The notes under the pieces were generated by a model. It was not told the origin of the DNA. It made no database searches and saw nothing but the letters and a program-made list of their open reading frames with translations. Of a DNA stretch of 64,000 nt, positions 25,423 to 34,684 are shown piece by piece. Source of the DNA: Janthinobacterium sp. BJB426 (GTDB taxonomy: Bacteria; Pseudomonadota; Gammaproteobacteria; Burkholderiales; Burkholderiaceae_D). The translations under genes and the position numbers were made by a program. Position 1 is the first letter of the stretch, and every line of letters begins with the position of its first letter. The DNA is taken from the NCBI RefSeq assembly GCF_002735705.1, contig NZ_PDZL01000020.1:26962-90961 (forward strand). The letters run 5' to 3'.

Positions 25423-25545
25423 GATGGACTCCTCGTTTCAATTTTAATGGCGTGAAACAGTGCTTTTGCACTACTTTCTCTACGAAAGCATTTTCACACA
25501 AAAATCGGAACAATTTCCATCAATATTCGGAATACAACACATATA

Positions 25546-25559
25546 TTTCCATATGGAAA
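25546..25559. promoter_or_regulatory. 14-bp palindrome upstream of the chemoreceptor gene
   Basis: TTTCCATATGGAAA is a perfect palindrome between recD and the chemoreceptor, 124 bases before the receptor start. A related GGAA-N4-TTCC is at 25507-25518. The pair suggests an operator; the cognate protein is not known. Confidence 0.4.
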
Positions 25560-25581
25560 CTCATCAAACCCAGTCCAGCCA

Positions 25582-27540
25582 TCAGCCGATCAGCCCCCTC
25601 AAGCCGCTGGCCCGCTGCGTACGGCGCAGAATCGCATCGAACAGCACGGCCTGCGTAGGCGAGACGAGGGTAAAGAAGTCGCGCGCACGCGTGATGCCTG
25701 TATAGACCAGTTCGCGCGCCAGCATGGCGCCGCCTTCCTGCGGCAGCACCAGCACCGTATGGCGAAATTCCGAGCCCTGCGATTTGTGCACCGTCATGGC
25801 GAACGCCGTTTCCACATGGCGCAAACGCGTGGCCAGCACGCTGCGCACGTTCTCGCCTTCCAAAAAGTACACGCGCAGGGAGCCGGGCCGCGCAGGGTCG
25901 CGCAGGGTCAGGCCGATGTCGCCATTGAACACGCCAGTGCCGTAGTCGTTGCGCGTGACCATCACGGGACGACCCACATACCACTCGCTGCGGCGTATCA
26001 AGCCTTCCTTTTCCAGCCGCAGTTCGATGGCCGTGTTCAAGCCGGCCACGCCCCACTCGCCTTCGCGCACGGCGCACAAAATGCGGAACGATTCAAAACT
26101 GTGCAGCACGGCGCGCACCCAGTCGTCATGCTGCGCGTACGCATCGCCGCCCGCATTGACCAGTTCCAGGTAGGGCTGGTAGCCGCCCGGCGCGTCAAAC
26201 CGCCCGCGCAAGGCCAGGCGCAGCACCTCGTCCGGCTGCGCGGTCACGCTCCACGCCAACTGGCCGCCGCTGTCGCCGGCGAAGCAAGCCTTGGCCAGTT
26301 CGGGCCTGCCGCCGTTCACGGCCAGCGCCAGCTCGCCGATCGGACCGCTGAAACGGTGGCTGTGACGCAGCATCACGGTCTGCTGCGCCAGCGCACCCGC
26401 CGCACCGGCAAAGGCGGCGGGAATAGCCACGCCGCTGGCCGCCTGCGCATACGCGATGGTGGCGTCCGTATAGCCGCCCGCTTGCGCGTCGTGGCACAAG
26501 TCACCCAGCACGGCGCCCGCTTCCACGGACGCCAGTTGGTCCTTGTCGCCGAGCAGGATCAGGATCGCCGTGGGCGGCAAGGCGTCGAGCACGGAGGCCA
26601 TCATCTCCAGGTGCACCATCGACGCCTCATCGACGATCAGCACGTCGACGTCGAGCGGATTGCCCGCGTGGTGGGCAAAGGCGCGCGTATCGGGCCGCGC
26701 ACCCAGCAAGCTATGCAGGGTACGGGCCGCGCCCATGCGCCGCGCCAGTTCCAGCAGGGGCAAGGCTTCCCCGACCTTTTCCGCCAGGCCGCTCAAGGCC
26801 TTGTCGATCGACTGCTTCAGGCGCGCGGCCGCCTTGCCCGTGGGCGCGGCCAGCGCGATGCGCAGCTGCTCCGGCTGCGGCGAGACGGCAAACAGCAAGG
26901 TCAGCAAACTGGCCACCGTGTACGTCTTGCCCGTCCCCGGCCCGCCCGTGATGATGGCCACCTTGCCGCGCAAGGCGATGGCGCACGCCACCTTTTGCCA
27001 GTCCGGGCCACCATCCTGCGTGGGCTGGTCGAACAGGGTGTCGAGCCATTGCCGCACCTGCGCCAGCGGCGGATTGGTCAAATCCTGCGCGCGCAGCGCG
27101 ATTTTCTCGCCCACCAGGGTCTCGTCGCGCCAGTAGCGGCGCAGGTACAGGCGGTCGCCGTCGAGCACCAGCGGCTGGCGCATGTCGTGGGCATCCACCT
27201 GCCACACCTGCGGCGCGCCAGCCAACAGCGCGCGCCAGCCATCGACGCTGTCCGGCAGCGGGCCGGAAACGGCCAGCACGCCATGCCACAGCTCCTCGCT
27301 CCAGCCCAGCAACTGCGACGGTTCGCCGGCCAGCTCGGCCAGCATCAAACAACTGTGGCCCCGCCCTTCCAGCTCGGACAGCACCACGCACGCCACGGCC
27401 ACGGCGGGCGCATTTGGCGCCTGCTCGTCCAGGCTGGCGATGAAGCGGGCAAAGGCGGCGCTCAGGCGGCGCAGATGGCCATCCCCGGCGACGCCGTCGA
27501 CATGGGCAAACAGGGCGTCCAGAGCCACGTCATGGTTCAT
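25582..27540 (-). CDS. recD: Exodeoxyribonuclease V alpha subunit
   Basis: RecD (652 aa) is the 5'-3' helicase of RecBCD, which processes double-strand breaks. An N-terminal domain (about 1-150) precedes two RecA-like domains. Walker A is IITGGPGTGKTYTVASLL (about 194-211), Walker B is VLIVDEASMVHLEMM, and motif VI-like text is FAMTVHKSQGSEFRHTVLVL near the C-terminus. The C-terminal tail ARELVYTGITRARDFFTLVS is typical. E. coli RecD has 608 residues. It is last in the recC-recB-recD unit and overlaps recB by four bases. Confidence 0.95.
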   Translation of the reverse strand: MNHDVALDALFAHVDGVAGDGHLRRLSAAFARFIASLDEQAPNAPAVAVACVVLSELEGRGHSCLMLAELAGEPSQLLGWSEELWHGVLAVSGPLPDSVDGWRALLAGAPQVWQVDAHDMRQPLVLDGDRLYLRRYWRDETLVGEKIALRAQDLTNPPLAQVRQWLDTLFDQPTQDGGPDWQKVACAIALRGKVAIITGGPGTGKTYTVASLLTLLFAVSPQPEQLRIALAAPTGKAAARLKQSIDKALSGLAEKVGEALPLLELARRMGAARTLHSLLGARPDTRAFAHHAGNPLDVDVLIVDEASMVHLEMMASVLDALPPTAILILLGDKDQLASVEAGAVLGDLCHDAQAGGYTDATIAYAQAASGVAIPAAFAGAAGALAQQTVMLRHSHRFSGPIGELALAVNGGRPELAKACFAGDSGGQLAWSVTAQPDEVLRLALRGRFDAPGGYQPYLELVNAGGDAYAQHDDWVRAVLHSFESFRILCAVREGEWGVAGLNTAIELRLEKEGLIRRSEWYVGRPVMVTRNDYGTGVFNGDIGLTLRDPARPGSLRVYFLEGENVRSVLATRLRHVETAFAMTVHKSQGSEFRHTVLVLPQEGGAMLARELVYTGITRARDFFTLVSPTQAVLFDAILRRTQRASGLRGLIG

Positions 27541-30500
27541 GCTATTTCCACTTCTTCTGACAATAATTGATCGAGGCCGTCCAGCAGTTCCAGCTGCGGC
27601 GCCAGCCAGTAGCAGCCATGCGTATCCGCATTCGCGATACCGCGCAGGAACAGGAAGATGGCGCCGCCCAGGTGCTCGGCCGGGTCATACGCGTCACCAA
27701 GGCGGCTTTTCAGCAGCCGGTGCAGGGCCAGCATGTAGATGGCGCCCTGGATATCGTAGCGGTGCTGCGCCATGCCAGCCGCCAGCGCGGCCGTGTGATA
27801 GGCCGCGTCGTTGGCGCCCAGTGCATTCGACTTGTAGTCGAGCACCCAGTAGCGGCCATCCTGTTCGATGACCAGGTCGGCAAAGCCTTTCAGCATGCCG
27901 TGCAGCTGGCGCCGCGGCAGCACGGGACGCGGCGCGCCGTCGAGCAGCAAACGCGTGCACAGCTGATCGAGCGCCCCGGTGGACAAATGCTCGCTGGGGA
28001 ACCAGAACTCCATCTCGGACAGGGTGCTATTAAGCTGCGACAGCGACGCATCGAGCAGCGGCAGCGGCGTGACGGCGACTTCCCTGAGCCAGGCGATGGC
28101 GTCTTCCTGGCGATGGGCCCAGCCAGCCCGCTCGCAGCGCGCGGCCAGGCGCGTGTCGAAGTGCGCCTCGTGGACGCTGTCAAAACCTTCGCCGCCCATC
28201 CACTCGAGCTGCTCGTGCAGGAAGTTGCCGGGCACGGAGCCGCGCGGGAAGCGGTGCCACGGGGCGTCGCCCGTCTGCAGCGGCGAGGCGGCTGGCACGC
28301 CAGTGCCATCTTCCAGCAGGGTTTCTTCCAGCGCCCGCTGCGGTACGTGCGCGGCCGCCACGGCGCCGATCTGGCGCGTCAGCGAGGTAAAGCTGCCCAC
28401 CGACCAGTCGCGTTCGAATTCGCCCGCGAACACGGGGGCGGGACGCAGCTCGGGGCGCCGCTCGACCCGGTCCAGCACCGTGCAGGCGTCGGGCTGCGCC
28501 AGCGCGCTGACATAGATGGCGTCGCAGCTGCCCGCCACCTGCTGCCAGCGCAGCAGCAGTTGCTCCGCCGGCAGCTTGTCGCCGCCCGTCAGCAGGTAGC
28601 CGAGCGCCGATTCGTGCAAGGTGTTCTCGCCCGCCTTGCGCGCCGCCTGGGCGGCCACGCCCAGCCACAGGAAGTGGCGCGCGCGCGTCAGGGCCACATA
28701 CAGCAAGCGCAAGTCTTCCTCGATGCGCGCCTCTTCGACCGCCGCCATGGCCTCGTCGGACAGGGACAGGTCGAGGCGGCGTTCGCCATCCTCGCCCGCA
28801 TACTCGAAGAAGCTGCGGTTGCGTTTGTCCACCTTGCGCGCCGTGACGGCAAACGGCAGGTACACGAGCGGGTATTCGAGCCCCTTCGACTTGTGCACGG
28901 TGATGACTTTCACCAGCTCCGCATCGCTTTCCAGGCGCAGCACGCGCTCGTCACCGCCCTCGCCTTCGCCGGCGATCTGCTCGGCCAGCCAGCGTATCAG
29001 CGCCTGCTCGCCATCGAGCTGGCGGCTGGCCGATTGCAGCAATTCGGCCAGGTGCAGCAGATTCGTCAGACGCCGCTCGCCGCCCGTCTGCTGCAGCAGC
29101 ATGGCCGGCAGCTGCAATTCGTGGATGAAGCGGCGCAGCATGGCCAGCACGCCCTGGCGCTGCCAGATCAGGTGCAGGGCCTTCAGTTGCTCGACCCGGC
29201 GTTCCCATTCCAGTTCATCGCTCGACAGCCGCGCCAGTTCGCCTAGCGACAGGCCGATGGTGCGCGTGGCAAACGCGGCGCGCGCCAGCCCCCCGTCGAG
29301 CGGGTTGGCCAGCGCTGCCAGCCAGCGCAGCACGTCTTGCGCTTCCTCGCTGTCGACGACGGAATCCTTGTCGGACAGGTAGACGCTGGCAACCCTGCGG
29401 CGCGCCAGCGCGCGGCGGATGGCCGCCGCCTCCTTGCGGTCGCGCACGAGGATGGCCACATCGGCCGGCTGCAGGCGCGTGAAACCGTCCGGGCCATCGA
29501 AACCTGCTTGCGCATCGCCCAGCATGGCGACGATGTGCTCGGCGCAGTGCTGCGCGAAATACTCGCGGTAGCTGTCGCCGCGCAGCCCTTCATCGCTGGC
29601 GCAGGCGGCCATCAGCGCCGGCATGGCGCCATCCTTTGTTACCAAAAATTCGGCGCGGCCCTTGGCATCGACGGCTTCGAACGGCAGCGGGTTCTCGCCG
29701 TTTTTCCGGTAGCGGAAGGCGCCGGCCGGCACCTCGTCGCGCTCGGCATGCAGGAACAGCTGGTTGACGGCCGCCACCAGCGGCGCCGTCGAACGGTAGT
29801 TGGTGCCCAGCTGGTAATGGCGCCCGTTTGTTGCGCGCCGCGCCGCCAGGTAGCTCTGGATGTCGGCGCCGCGAAAGCCGTAGATCGACTGTTTCGGGTC
29901 GCCGATCAAAAACAGGCCCAGGGCCGGGTCGTTGTCGGCGATGCGGTACAGCAGATTGAAAATCTGGTACTGGGCGGGCGCCGTATCCTGGAATTCATCG
30001 ACCATCGCCAGCGGATACTGGTCGACGATGCGCTGGCGCAGGGCCGCGCCGTTTTCGCCAGCCAGCGCGTCGTGCAGGCGCTGCAGCATGTCGGCAAAGC
30101 CGAACTGGCGCGACTGGCGTTTCAATTGATCCATGCGCCGCGCGATGGCCGCCGCCGCATGCAGGTGCAGCTTGTGCGCCAGCGGCGTGAGGGCCGCCAG
30201 GGCGATCCCCAGCGCCTCGGTATGGTCGAAGCACTCGGGTACCTGCGCCGTGAAACTCTTGGCAAACGCATCCTCGATGCCGAACGGCGTCAAGCGCTCC
30301 CACGCCTTGGCCGTGATGGCCGGCTGCAGCAAGAGCGGATCCTGCGCCCAGCGGCGCAAGCCGTCGAACCACTTCGCCAGGTTTTCCGGCTTCATCTTGA
30401 CGCCATTAAAACACTTGGGATTGGCGGCGCGGTGGTCATTGATCCAGGCGGCCATCCGGTCCACGCGCTCGACCCAGCCCGCCTTCAGGGTGGCCAGCTG

Positions 30501-31193
30501 CGCGGCCAGCGCCCGCTGTTCGCGCGCGATCAGCACGGACAACGGTTCCTCGTCCGCCATGCGCATGATGTCCGCGCGGCGCGCCAGCTCGCGCGCGCCC
30601 TTCTTCAGCGCCCCCACGTCGGGCCAGCAGGCCAGCAGCACGTCGAGCGCCTGCGGCGGCAAGGGATAGACTTGCTGGCGCCAGTAATCGTGGGCCGCAT
30701 CCTCGAACAGGGCTTGCTCGTCGCTGACCAGTTCTTCGTCGAACAGGCTGCCACTGTCGAACGCGTGCTCGCGCAACATGCGCTGGCACCAGGCGTCGAT
30801 GGTGAAAATGGCCGCTTCATCCATCGTCTCGGCGGCCAGCATCAGCCGGTGCGCGGCCTTTTGCCGTTCGCTCTCGTCCGGATAGGATTCGAGCAAGGCA
30901 TCGAGAAACGGATCGCTGCCGCCAGACTCGTGGCGGAAATATGCGGCCGCCTCGATCAGGCGCTCGCGCACGCGGTTCGACAATTCGCGCGTGGCGGCGC
31001 GGGTAAACGTCATCACCAAAATGTCGGCCGGCAGCAGCGGACGCGTAAAACGGCTGTCGTCGTCGCCATGCCCCAGCACGAGCCGCACGTACAGCGCGGC
31101 GATGGTCCAGGTTTTACCGGTGCCGGCCGAGGCTTCGATCAGGCGCGAGCCATGCAGCGGGAACGCCAGGGGGTTGAGCAAATGGCTCGTCAT
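27537..31193 (-). CDS. recB: Exodeoxyribonuclease V beta subunit
   Basis: RecB (1218 aa) carries the 3'-5' helicase and the nuclease of RecBCD. Helicase motifs: RLIEASAGTGKTWTIAALYV (Walker A, about 16-35), MVDEFQDTAPAQYQIF (motif II), LFLIGDPKQSIYGFRGADIQ (motif III), VKVITVHKSKGLEYPLVYLP (motif V) and RLLYVALTRARHFLWLG (motif VI). The C-terminal nuclease domain has DLVIEQDGRYWVLDYKSN, with the Asp and D-Y-K catalytic residues, so nuclease activity should be intact. E. coli RecB has 1180 residues. It overlaps recC and recD by four bases each. Confidence 0.97.
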   Translation of the reverse strand: MTSHLLNPLAFPLHGSRLIEASAGTGKTWTIAALYVRLVLGHGDDDSRFTRPLLPADILVMTFTRAATRELSNRVRERLIEAAAYFRHESGGSDPFLDALLESYPDESERQKAAHRLMLAAETMDEAAIFTIDAWCQRMLREHAFDSGSLFDEELVSDEQALFEDAAHDYWRQQVYPLPPQALDVLLACWPDVGALKKGARELARRADIMRMADEEPLSVLIAREQRALAAQLATLKAGWVERVDRMAAWINDHRAANPKCFNGVKMKPENLAKWFDGLRRWAQDPLLLQPAITAKAWERLTPFGIEDAFAKSFTAQVPECFDHTEALGIALAALTPLAHKLHLHAAAAIARRMDQLKRQSRQFGFADMLQRLHDALAGENGAALRQRIVDQYPLAMVDEFQDTAPAQYQIFNLLYRIADNDPALGLFLIGDPKQSIYGFRGADIQSYLAARRATNGRHYQLGTNYRSTAPLVAAVNQLFLHAERDEVPAGAFRYRKNGENPLPFEAVDAKGRAEFLVTKDGAMPALMAACASDEGLRGDSYREYFAQHCAEHIVAMLGDAQAGFDGPDGFTRLQPADVAILVRDRKEAAAIRRALARRRVASVYLSDKDSVVDSEEAQDVLRWLAALANPLDGGLARAAFATRTIGLSLGELARLSSDELEWERRVEQLKALHLIWQRQGVLAMLRRFIHELQLPAMLLQQTGGERRLTNLLHLAELLQSASRQLDGEQALIRWLAEQIAGEGEGGDERVLRLESDAELVKVITVHKSKGLEYPLVYLPFAVTARKVDKRNRSFFEYAGEDGERRLDLSLSDEAMAAVEEARIEEDLRLLYVALTRARHFLWLGVAAQAARKAGENTLHESALGYLLTGGDKLPAEQLLLRWQQVAGSCDAIYVSALAQPDACTVLDRVERRPELRPAPVFAGEFERDWSVGSFTSLTRQIGAVAAAHVPQRALEETLLEDGTGVPAASPLQTGDAPWHRFPRGSVPGNFLHEQLEWMGGEGFDSVHEAHFDTRLAARCERAGWAHRQEDAIAWLREVAVTPLPLLDASLSQLNSTLSEMEFWFPSEHLSTGALDQLCTRLLLDGAPRPVLPRRQLHGMLKGFADLVIEQDGRYWVLDYKSNALGANDAAYHTAALAAGMAQHRYDIQGAIYMLALHRLLKSRLGDAYDPAEHLGGAIFLFLRGIANADTHGCYWLAPQLELLDGLDQLLSEEVEIA

Positions 31194-34100
31194 TGTTCTT
31201 CTCCCGCACCGTCTGCGGGCGCGCTGATCGGGTCTATCGTAATGTGCTGCTGCAGCCAGTCGGCCAGCGGGCCATACAGCTCACGCGTGCAGTCTTCCCA
31301 GGCTTCTTCCGCGGCCAGCGCGGAAAACTCGGGCCACAGGCGCGCCAGGCACAGTTCGTCGCGCTCGCCAGACAGTTCAAAGCCGCCATCGTAGACGGCG
31401 CGCGGGTCACCCTGCTGCACCAGCGCCAGGCCCGTCTTGCAGGCCGTCGGCAGCGGATGGTTCATGCCTTCGCGCCACAGCGCCAGCAAGGTGGCCAGCG
31501 CGTCGCGCGAGCTGGCCGGATCGAGCGGCGCCATGCTGACGATGGCGTCGCGCGCCACCAGGTAGCCGGTGACGGGGAAACCGAGGGCGGCGGCGGCCAG
31601 CTGGCGCAGCCACATCAGCATCAGCTTGTCGCCGCGCGCCAGGCCGCCCTTGTCCGTCACTTTCGAGGATATCTGCATCAGCCAGGCCGTCTCCTGCCCG
31701 TTGCTGCACAATTTGTCGAGCCAGTCGTCGATCTGTAGCTCGCCAAACGGCAAGTTGATGGCGCGCTTGTCGGCCGCGTACGGGAACGAGGCGCGCAAGG
31801 ACAGCCACGCGCTGCGCACGGGCACCAGCGCCTCGACCAATTGCGCCTGCACTTGCCGGCCAATCAGGCCGATGGGCAGCACGCCTTCGCGCGCCAGCTT
31901 CGCTGCGCGCGCTTCCAGGCTGGCGCGCACGTCATCAAGCGCTTCGACGGCGCCGCCGTCGTCCAGCATGGTGTCTTCCAGCAGATAGCGCTCGAGCGCA
32001 TTCAGGCCGAACGGCTCTTCATCCTCGCCCAGCATGGCCGCATCGGCGAAATATACGCTCAAGCGGCGGCGGAAAAAGTATTTGACGGGCTGGCGCAAAA
32101 AGCTGGCAAGCTCGCCCAGTTTCAAACGCGTGCCGGGATCGAGCTCGTAAAGGCCCAGCGGCAGCACGGCGGCCTGCGCATCGGCATCGGCATGCGCGAC
32201 GCGCCATTCGCGCGCGTAGGTCAGCAAGCCATCGGCCTCGAAATAGCGGCGGCTGAACGGCTGCAGCGCGTGCTCGGTCGTCAGGCTTGCCAAATACCGG
32301 TCCAGCGACCAGCCGGCGGCCAGGTAATCGCGCAACTGCGACACGAGGACGGACGGCGGCTGCTCGGAATTGTCGCGCACATTGCGCCCCACCCAGCTCA
32401 CGTACAGTTTGTCGCGCGCGGCCAGCAAGGCTTCGAGCATCAGGTAGCGGTCATCGTCGCGGCGCGAGCGGTCGCCCGGGCGCGCCATGCCGGGCAGCGC
32501 CAGCAAGTCGAAATCGGCCTTCGGCGCGCGGCGCGGGAAGTCGCCATCGTTCATGCCCAGCAGGCATACGACACGGAATGGCACGGCGCGCATCGGCATC
32601 AGGGTGCAGAAGGTCACGCCGCCGGAGACGAATTGATGGTTCAGGGTCGGCTCGTCCAGCGCGCCCAGCCACGCCACGCGCAGCACGGACAGCGGCACCT
32701 GCTCGACAAAGCCCGCGTGTTCGCAGGTTTCCAGCCAACCCTGCAAGGCGCCTTCCAGCTGCGCCAGGGTCAAACGGTCGCCTTCGTCGTCGGCGTCAAA
32801 GAAGGCGGCCAGCAGCGCGCGCGCCTGCACGCCCCATTCGGCCGGCGTGCAGGCGCCGGCCAGCACGCTGCGCCAGTGCAGCAGCGCCTCGACCAGCTGC
32901 GCCAGCGAGCCCGCCAGCGCCGCATCGAGGCCGCCCACTTCCGCATACGGCTCGATGCCGCCAAAACTGGCACCACTGCCGCTGGCATAGCCGAGCAACA
33001 TGCGCCGCACGCCGAAGATCCACGCATTCTGTTCGCCGGCCGCACCGAGCCCCAGGCCGGCACGGTGTGCCTGGTCCAGGCCCCAGCGCACGCCCGCCCC
33101 TTCGATCCAGGCGCCCAGAGTGGCCAGGTCGTCCGGCTGCAGACCAAAGCGGGCCGCCAGCGCCGGTACGTCGAGCAGGTCGCGCACTTCGCTCTGGCGG
33201 CAGCGCTGTTGCGGCAACTGCAGCAGCCATTCGAGCGCAACGAGCAGCGGGTTGACGCTGCGGTCCTTCACGTCGCCGATCTCGAACGGAATGAAACGCT
33301 CGTCATTGCGCCGGTACTGGCCGAAGACGGCGTGGATGGCGGCCGTGAACGTGTCGATGTCGGGCACCATCACCACCACGTCGCGCGGGCGCAAGCCCGT
33401 CTCGGCGCTGTGCGCGAACATGGCCAGCAGCTGGTCGTGCAGCACTTCCACTTCGCGCTGCACGCTGTGCGCCACATGAAATTCGATCGAGCGGTCGCCT
33501 GCCTCGGGCGGTGTCTGCTCGTGTTCGGCCAGCGGGCGCAGTTCGCGGATGGCCACCTGCACCTGCTGCAGCAGGGTCTCGCCCGTTTCCTCGCCAAACA
33601 GGTCGATGCGCAGGCTGTCGTCGCGCCCTTCGGCTTGCGCGTGTTCGTCGAATTCGTCGAGCATGCGGATGAAGTCGCGCCCTTGCCTGCCCCAGCTGGC
33701 CAGCAGCGGGTGGCTGTGCGCATGCAGTTCTTCGAGCGGAATTTGCGCCAGGTCGGTGCCGTTGCGCTGCCGCTGGCGTTTGTTTTGCGCGCGCAGCAAG
33801 TCGCGCCCGTCGATGATGTCGCCCCAGTAAAACTGGCATGGATTCGGCACGGCCAGCACCACCTGCGTGTGGCGCGCCAGCGCGGCCAGCGCCTGCAAGG
33901 TCTGGTACGGCAAGGCAGACACGCCAAACAGCACCACCCTGCGCGGCAGCTTGCCGGCAGGCGCATCGCCGGCGGCGATCGCCGCCAGGAAGGCGTCATG
34001 GATGTCGGCGCGGCCCGTGTCGCGCTCGAAAGCCTCGACGTCGGCCGCCACGGCGCGCCACAACTGCGCCTGCCAGCGCTGGTCCGCCTTCAATGGGATA

Positions 34101-34609
34101 GCTTCGCCGCGCGCCGTGCGCAACTGGTCACGCCCTGCGGCCCAGTCGGCCAGCCAGTCGGCGCGGTAGACCTGGTACTGGTCGAACAGGTCGGCCAGGC
34201 GCTCGGCCAGCTGCAGCCGGCGTTCGCTATCGCCATCGGCAAGGAAGTAGCGCAGCGGCTCAAACACCGGGTCGGCCAGCAGCGAGGGCAATAGACGCAT
34301 CAAGCGCCACGTCAGCGGGGATTTGTCGAACGGCGACACGCGCGGGACGCGCTCGCGCCCCAGCATGCCGCGGTAGCTCTCCCACAGCAGGCGCGCCGGC
34401 AGCGCGATGCGCGTGGCGGCGCATACGCCCATCTCCTCGGCCAGGGCGATCTTCAGCCATTCGGCCACGCCGTTCGACTGCACCAGGAAGATATCCGTTT
34501 CCAGCGGTGCCAGCGGATGCTGGCGCAGCCACTGGAAGACGGCGGCGCGCAGCTGTTCCAGCTGGTTGCCATGCAGGATGAGGAGGCCGGGCGTGACGGG
34601 AGTATGCAT
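31190..34609 (-). CDS. recC: Exodeoxyribonuclease V gamma subunit
   Basis: RecC (1139 aa; 1122 in E. coli) holds the complex together, splits the DNA strands and recognises Chi. It begins LLILHGNQLEQLRAAVFQWL, then VQSNGVAEWLKIALAEEMGV, which is the conserved RecC N-terminus. Degenerate helicase text is visible: PLTWRLMRLLPSLL, VVMVPDIDTFTAAIHAVFGQ, CLLGMNDGDFPRRAPKADFD and RSRRDDDRYLMLEALLAARD. The order recC-recB-recD with ATGA overlaps differs from E. coli, where ptrA lies between recC and recB. The start has a weak GGAT site. The 75-base gap upstream likely holds the promoter. Confidence 0.96.
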   Translation of the reverse strand: MHTPVTPGLLILHGNQLEQLRAAVFQWLRQHPLAPLETDIFLVQSNGVAEWLKIALAEEMGVCAATRIALPARLLWESYRGMLGRERVPRVSPFDKSPLTWRLMRLLPSLLADPVFEPLRYFLADGDSERRLQLAERLADLFDQYQVYRADWLADWAAGRDQLRTARGEAIPLKADQRWQAQLWRAVAADVEAFERDTGRADIHDAFLAAIAAGDAPAGKLPRRVVLFGVSALPYQTLQALAALARHTQVVLAVPNPCQFYWGDIIDGRDLLRAQNKRQRQRNGTDLAQIPLEELHAHSHPLLASWGRQGRDFIRMLDEFDEHAQAEGRDDSLRIDLFGEETGETLLQQVQVAIRELRPLAEHEQTPPEAGDRSIEFHVAHSVQREVEVLHDQLLAMFAHSAETGLRPRDVVVMVPDIDTFTAAIHAVFGQYRRNDERFIPFEIGDVKDRSVNPLLVALEWLLQLPQQRCRQSEVRDLLDVPALAARFGLQPDDLATLGAWIEGAGVRWGLDQAHRAGLGLGAAGEQNAWIFGVRRMLLGYASGSGASFGGIEPYAEVGGLDAALAGSLAQLVEALLHWRSVLAGACTPAEWGVQARALLAAFFDADDEGDRLTLAQLEGALQGWLETCEHAGFVEQVPLSVLRVAWLGALDEPTLNHQFVSGGVTFCTLMPMRAVPFRVVCLLGMNDGDFPRRAPKADFDLLALPGMARPGDRSRRDDDRYLMLEALLAARDKLYVSWVGRNVRDNSEQPPSVLVSQLRDYLAAGWSLDRYLASLTTEHALQPFSRRYFEADGLLTYAREWRVAHADADAQAAVLPLGLYELDPGTRLKLGELASFLRQPVKYFFRRRLSVYFADAAMLGEDEEPFGLNALERYLLEDTMLDDGGAVEALDDVRASLEARAAKLAREGVLPIGLIGRQVQAQLVEALVPVRSAWLSLRASFPYAADKRAINLPFGELQIDDWLDKLCSNGQETAWLMQISSKVTDKGGLARGDKLMLMWLRQLAAAALGFPVTGYLVARDAIVSMAPLDPASSRDALATLLALWREGMNHPLPTACKTGLALVQQGDPRAVYDGGFELSGERDELCLARLWPEFSALAAEEAWEDCTRELYGPLADWLQQHITIDPISAPADGAGEEQ

Positions 34610-34684
34610 GCTGATCCGATGGGTTGCCGCGCCTCCGGCCGGGTGGCCGGAGACGTCAAAGGCATATTATCGCCGCTGCCTGCG

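Noticed and set aside
25442..25520. Possible sigma28 promoter for the chemoreceptor.
   Set aside because: A TCCGATTT-like -10 can be seen but the -35 match is too poor to report.
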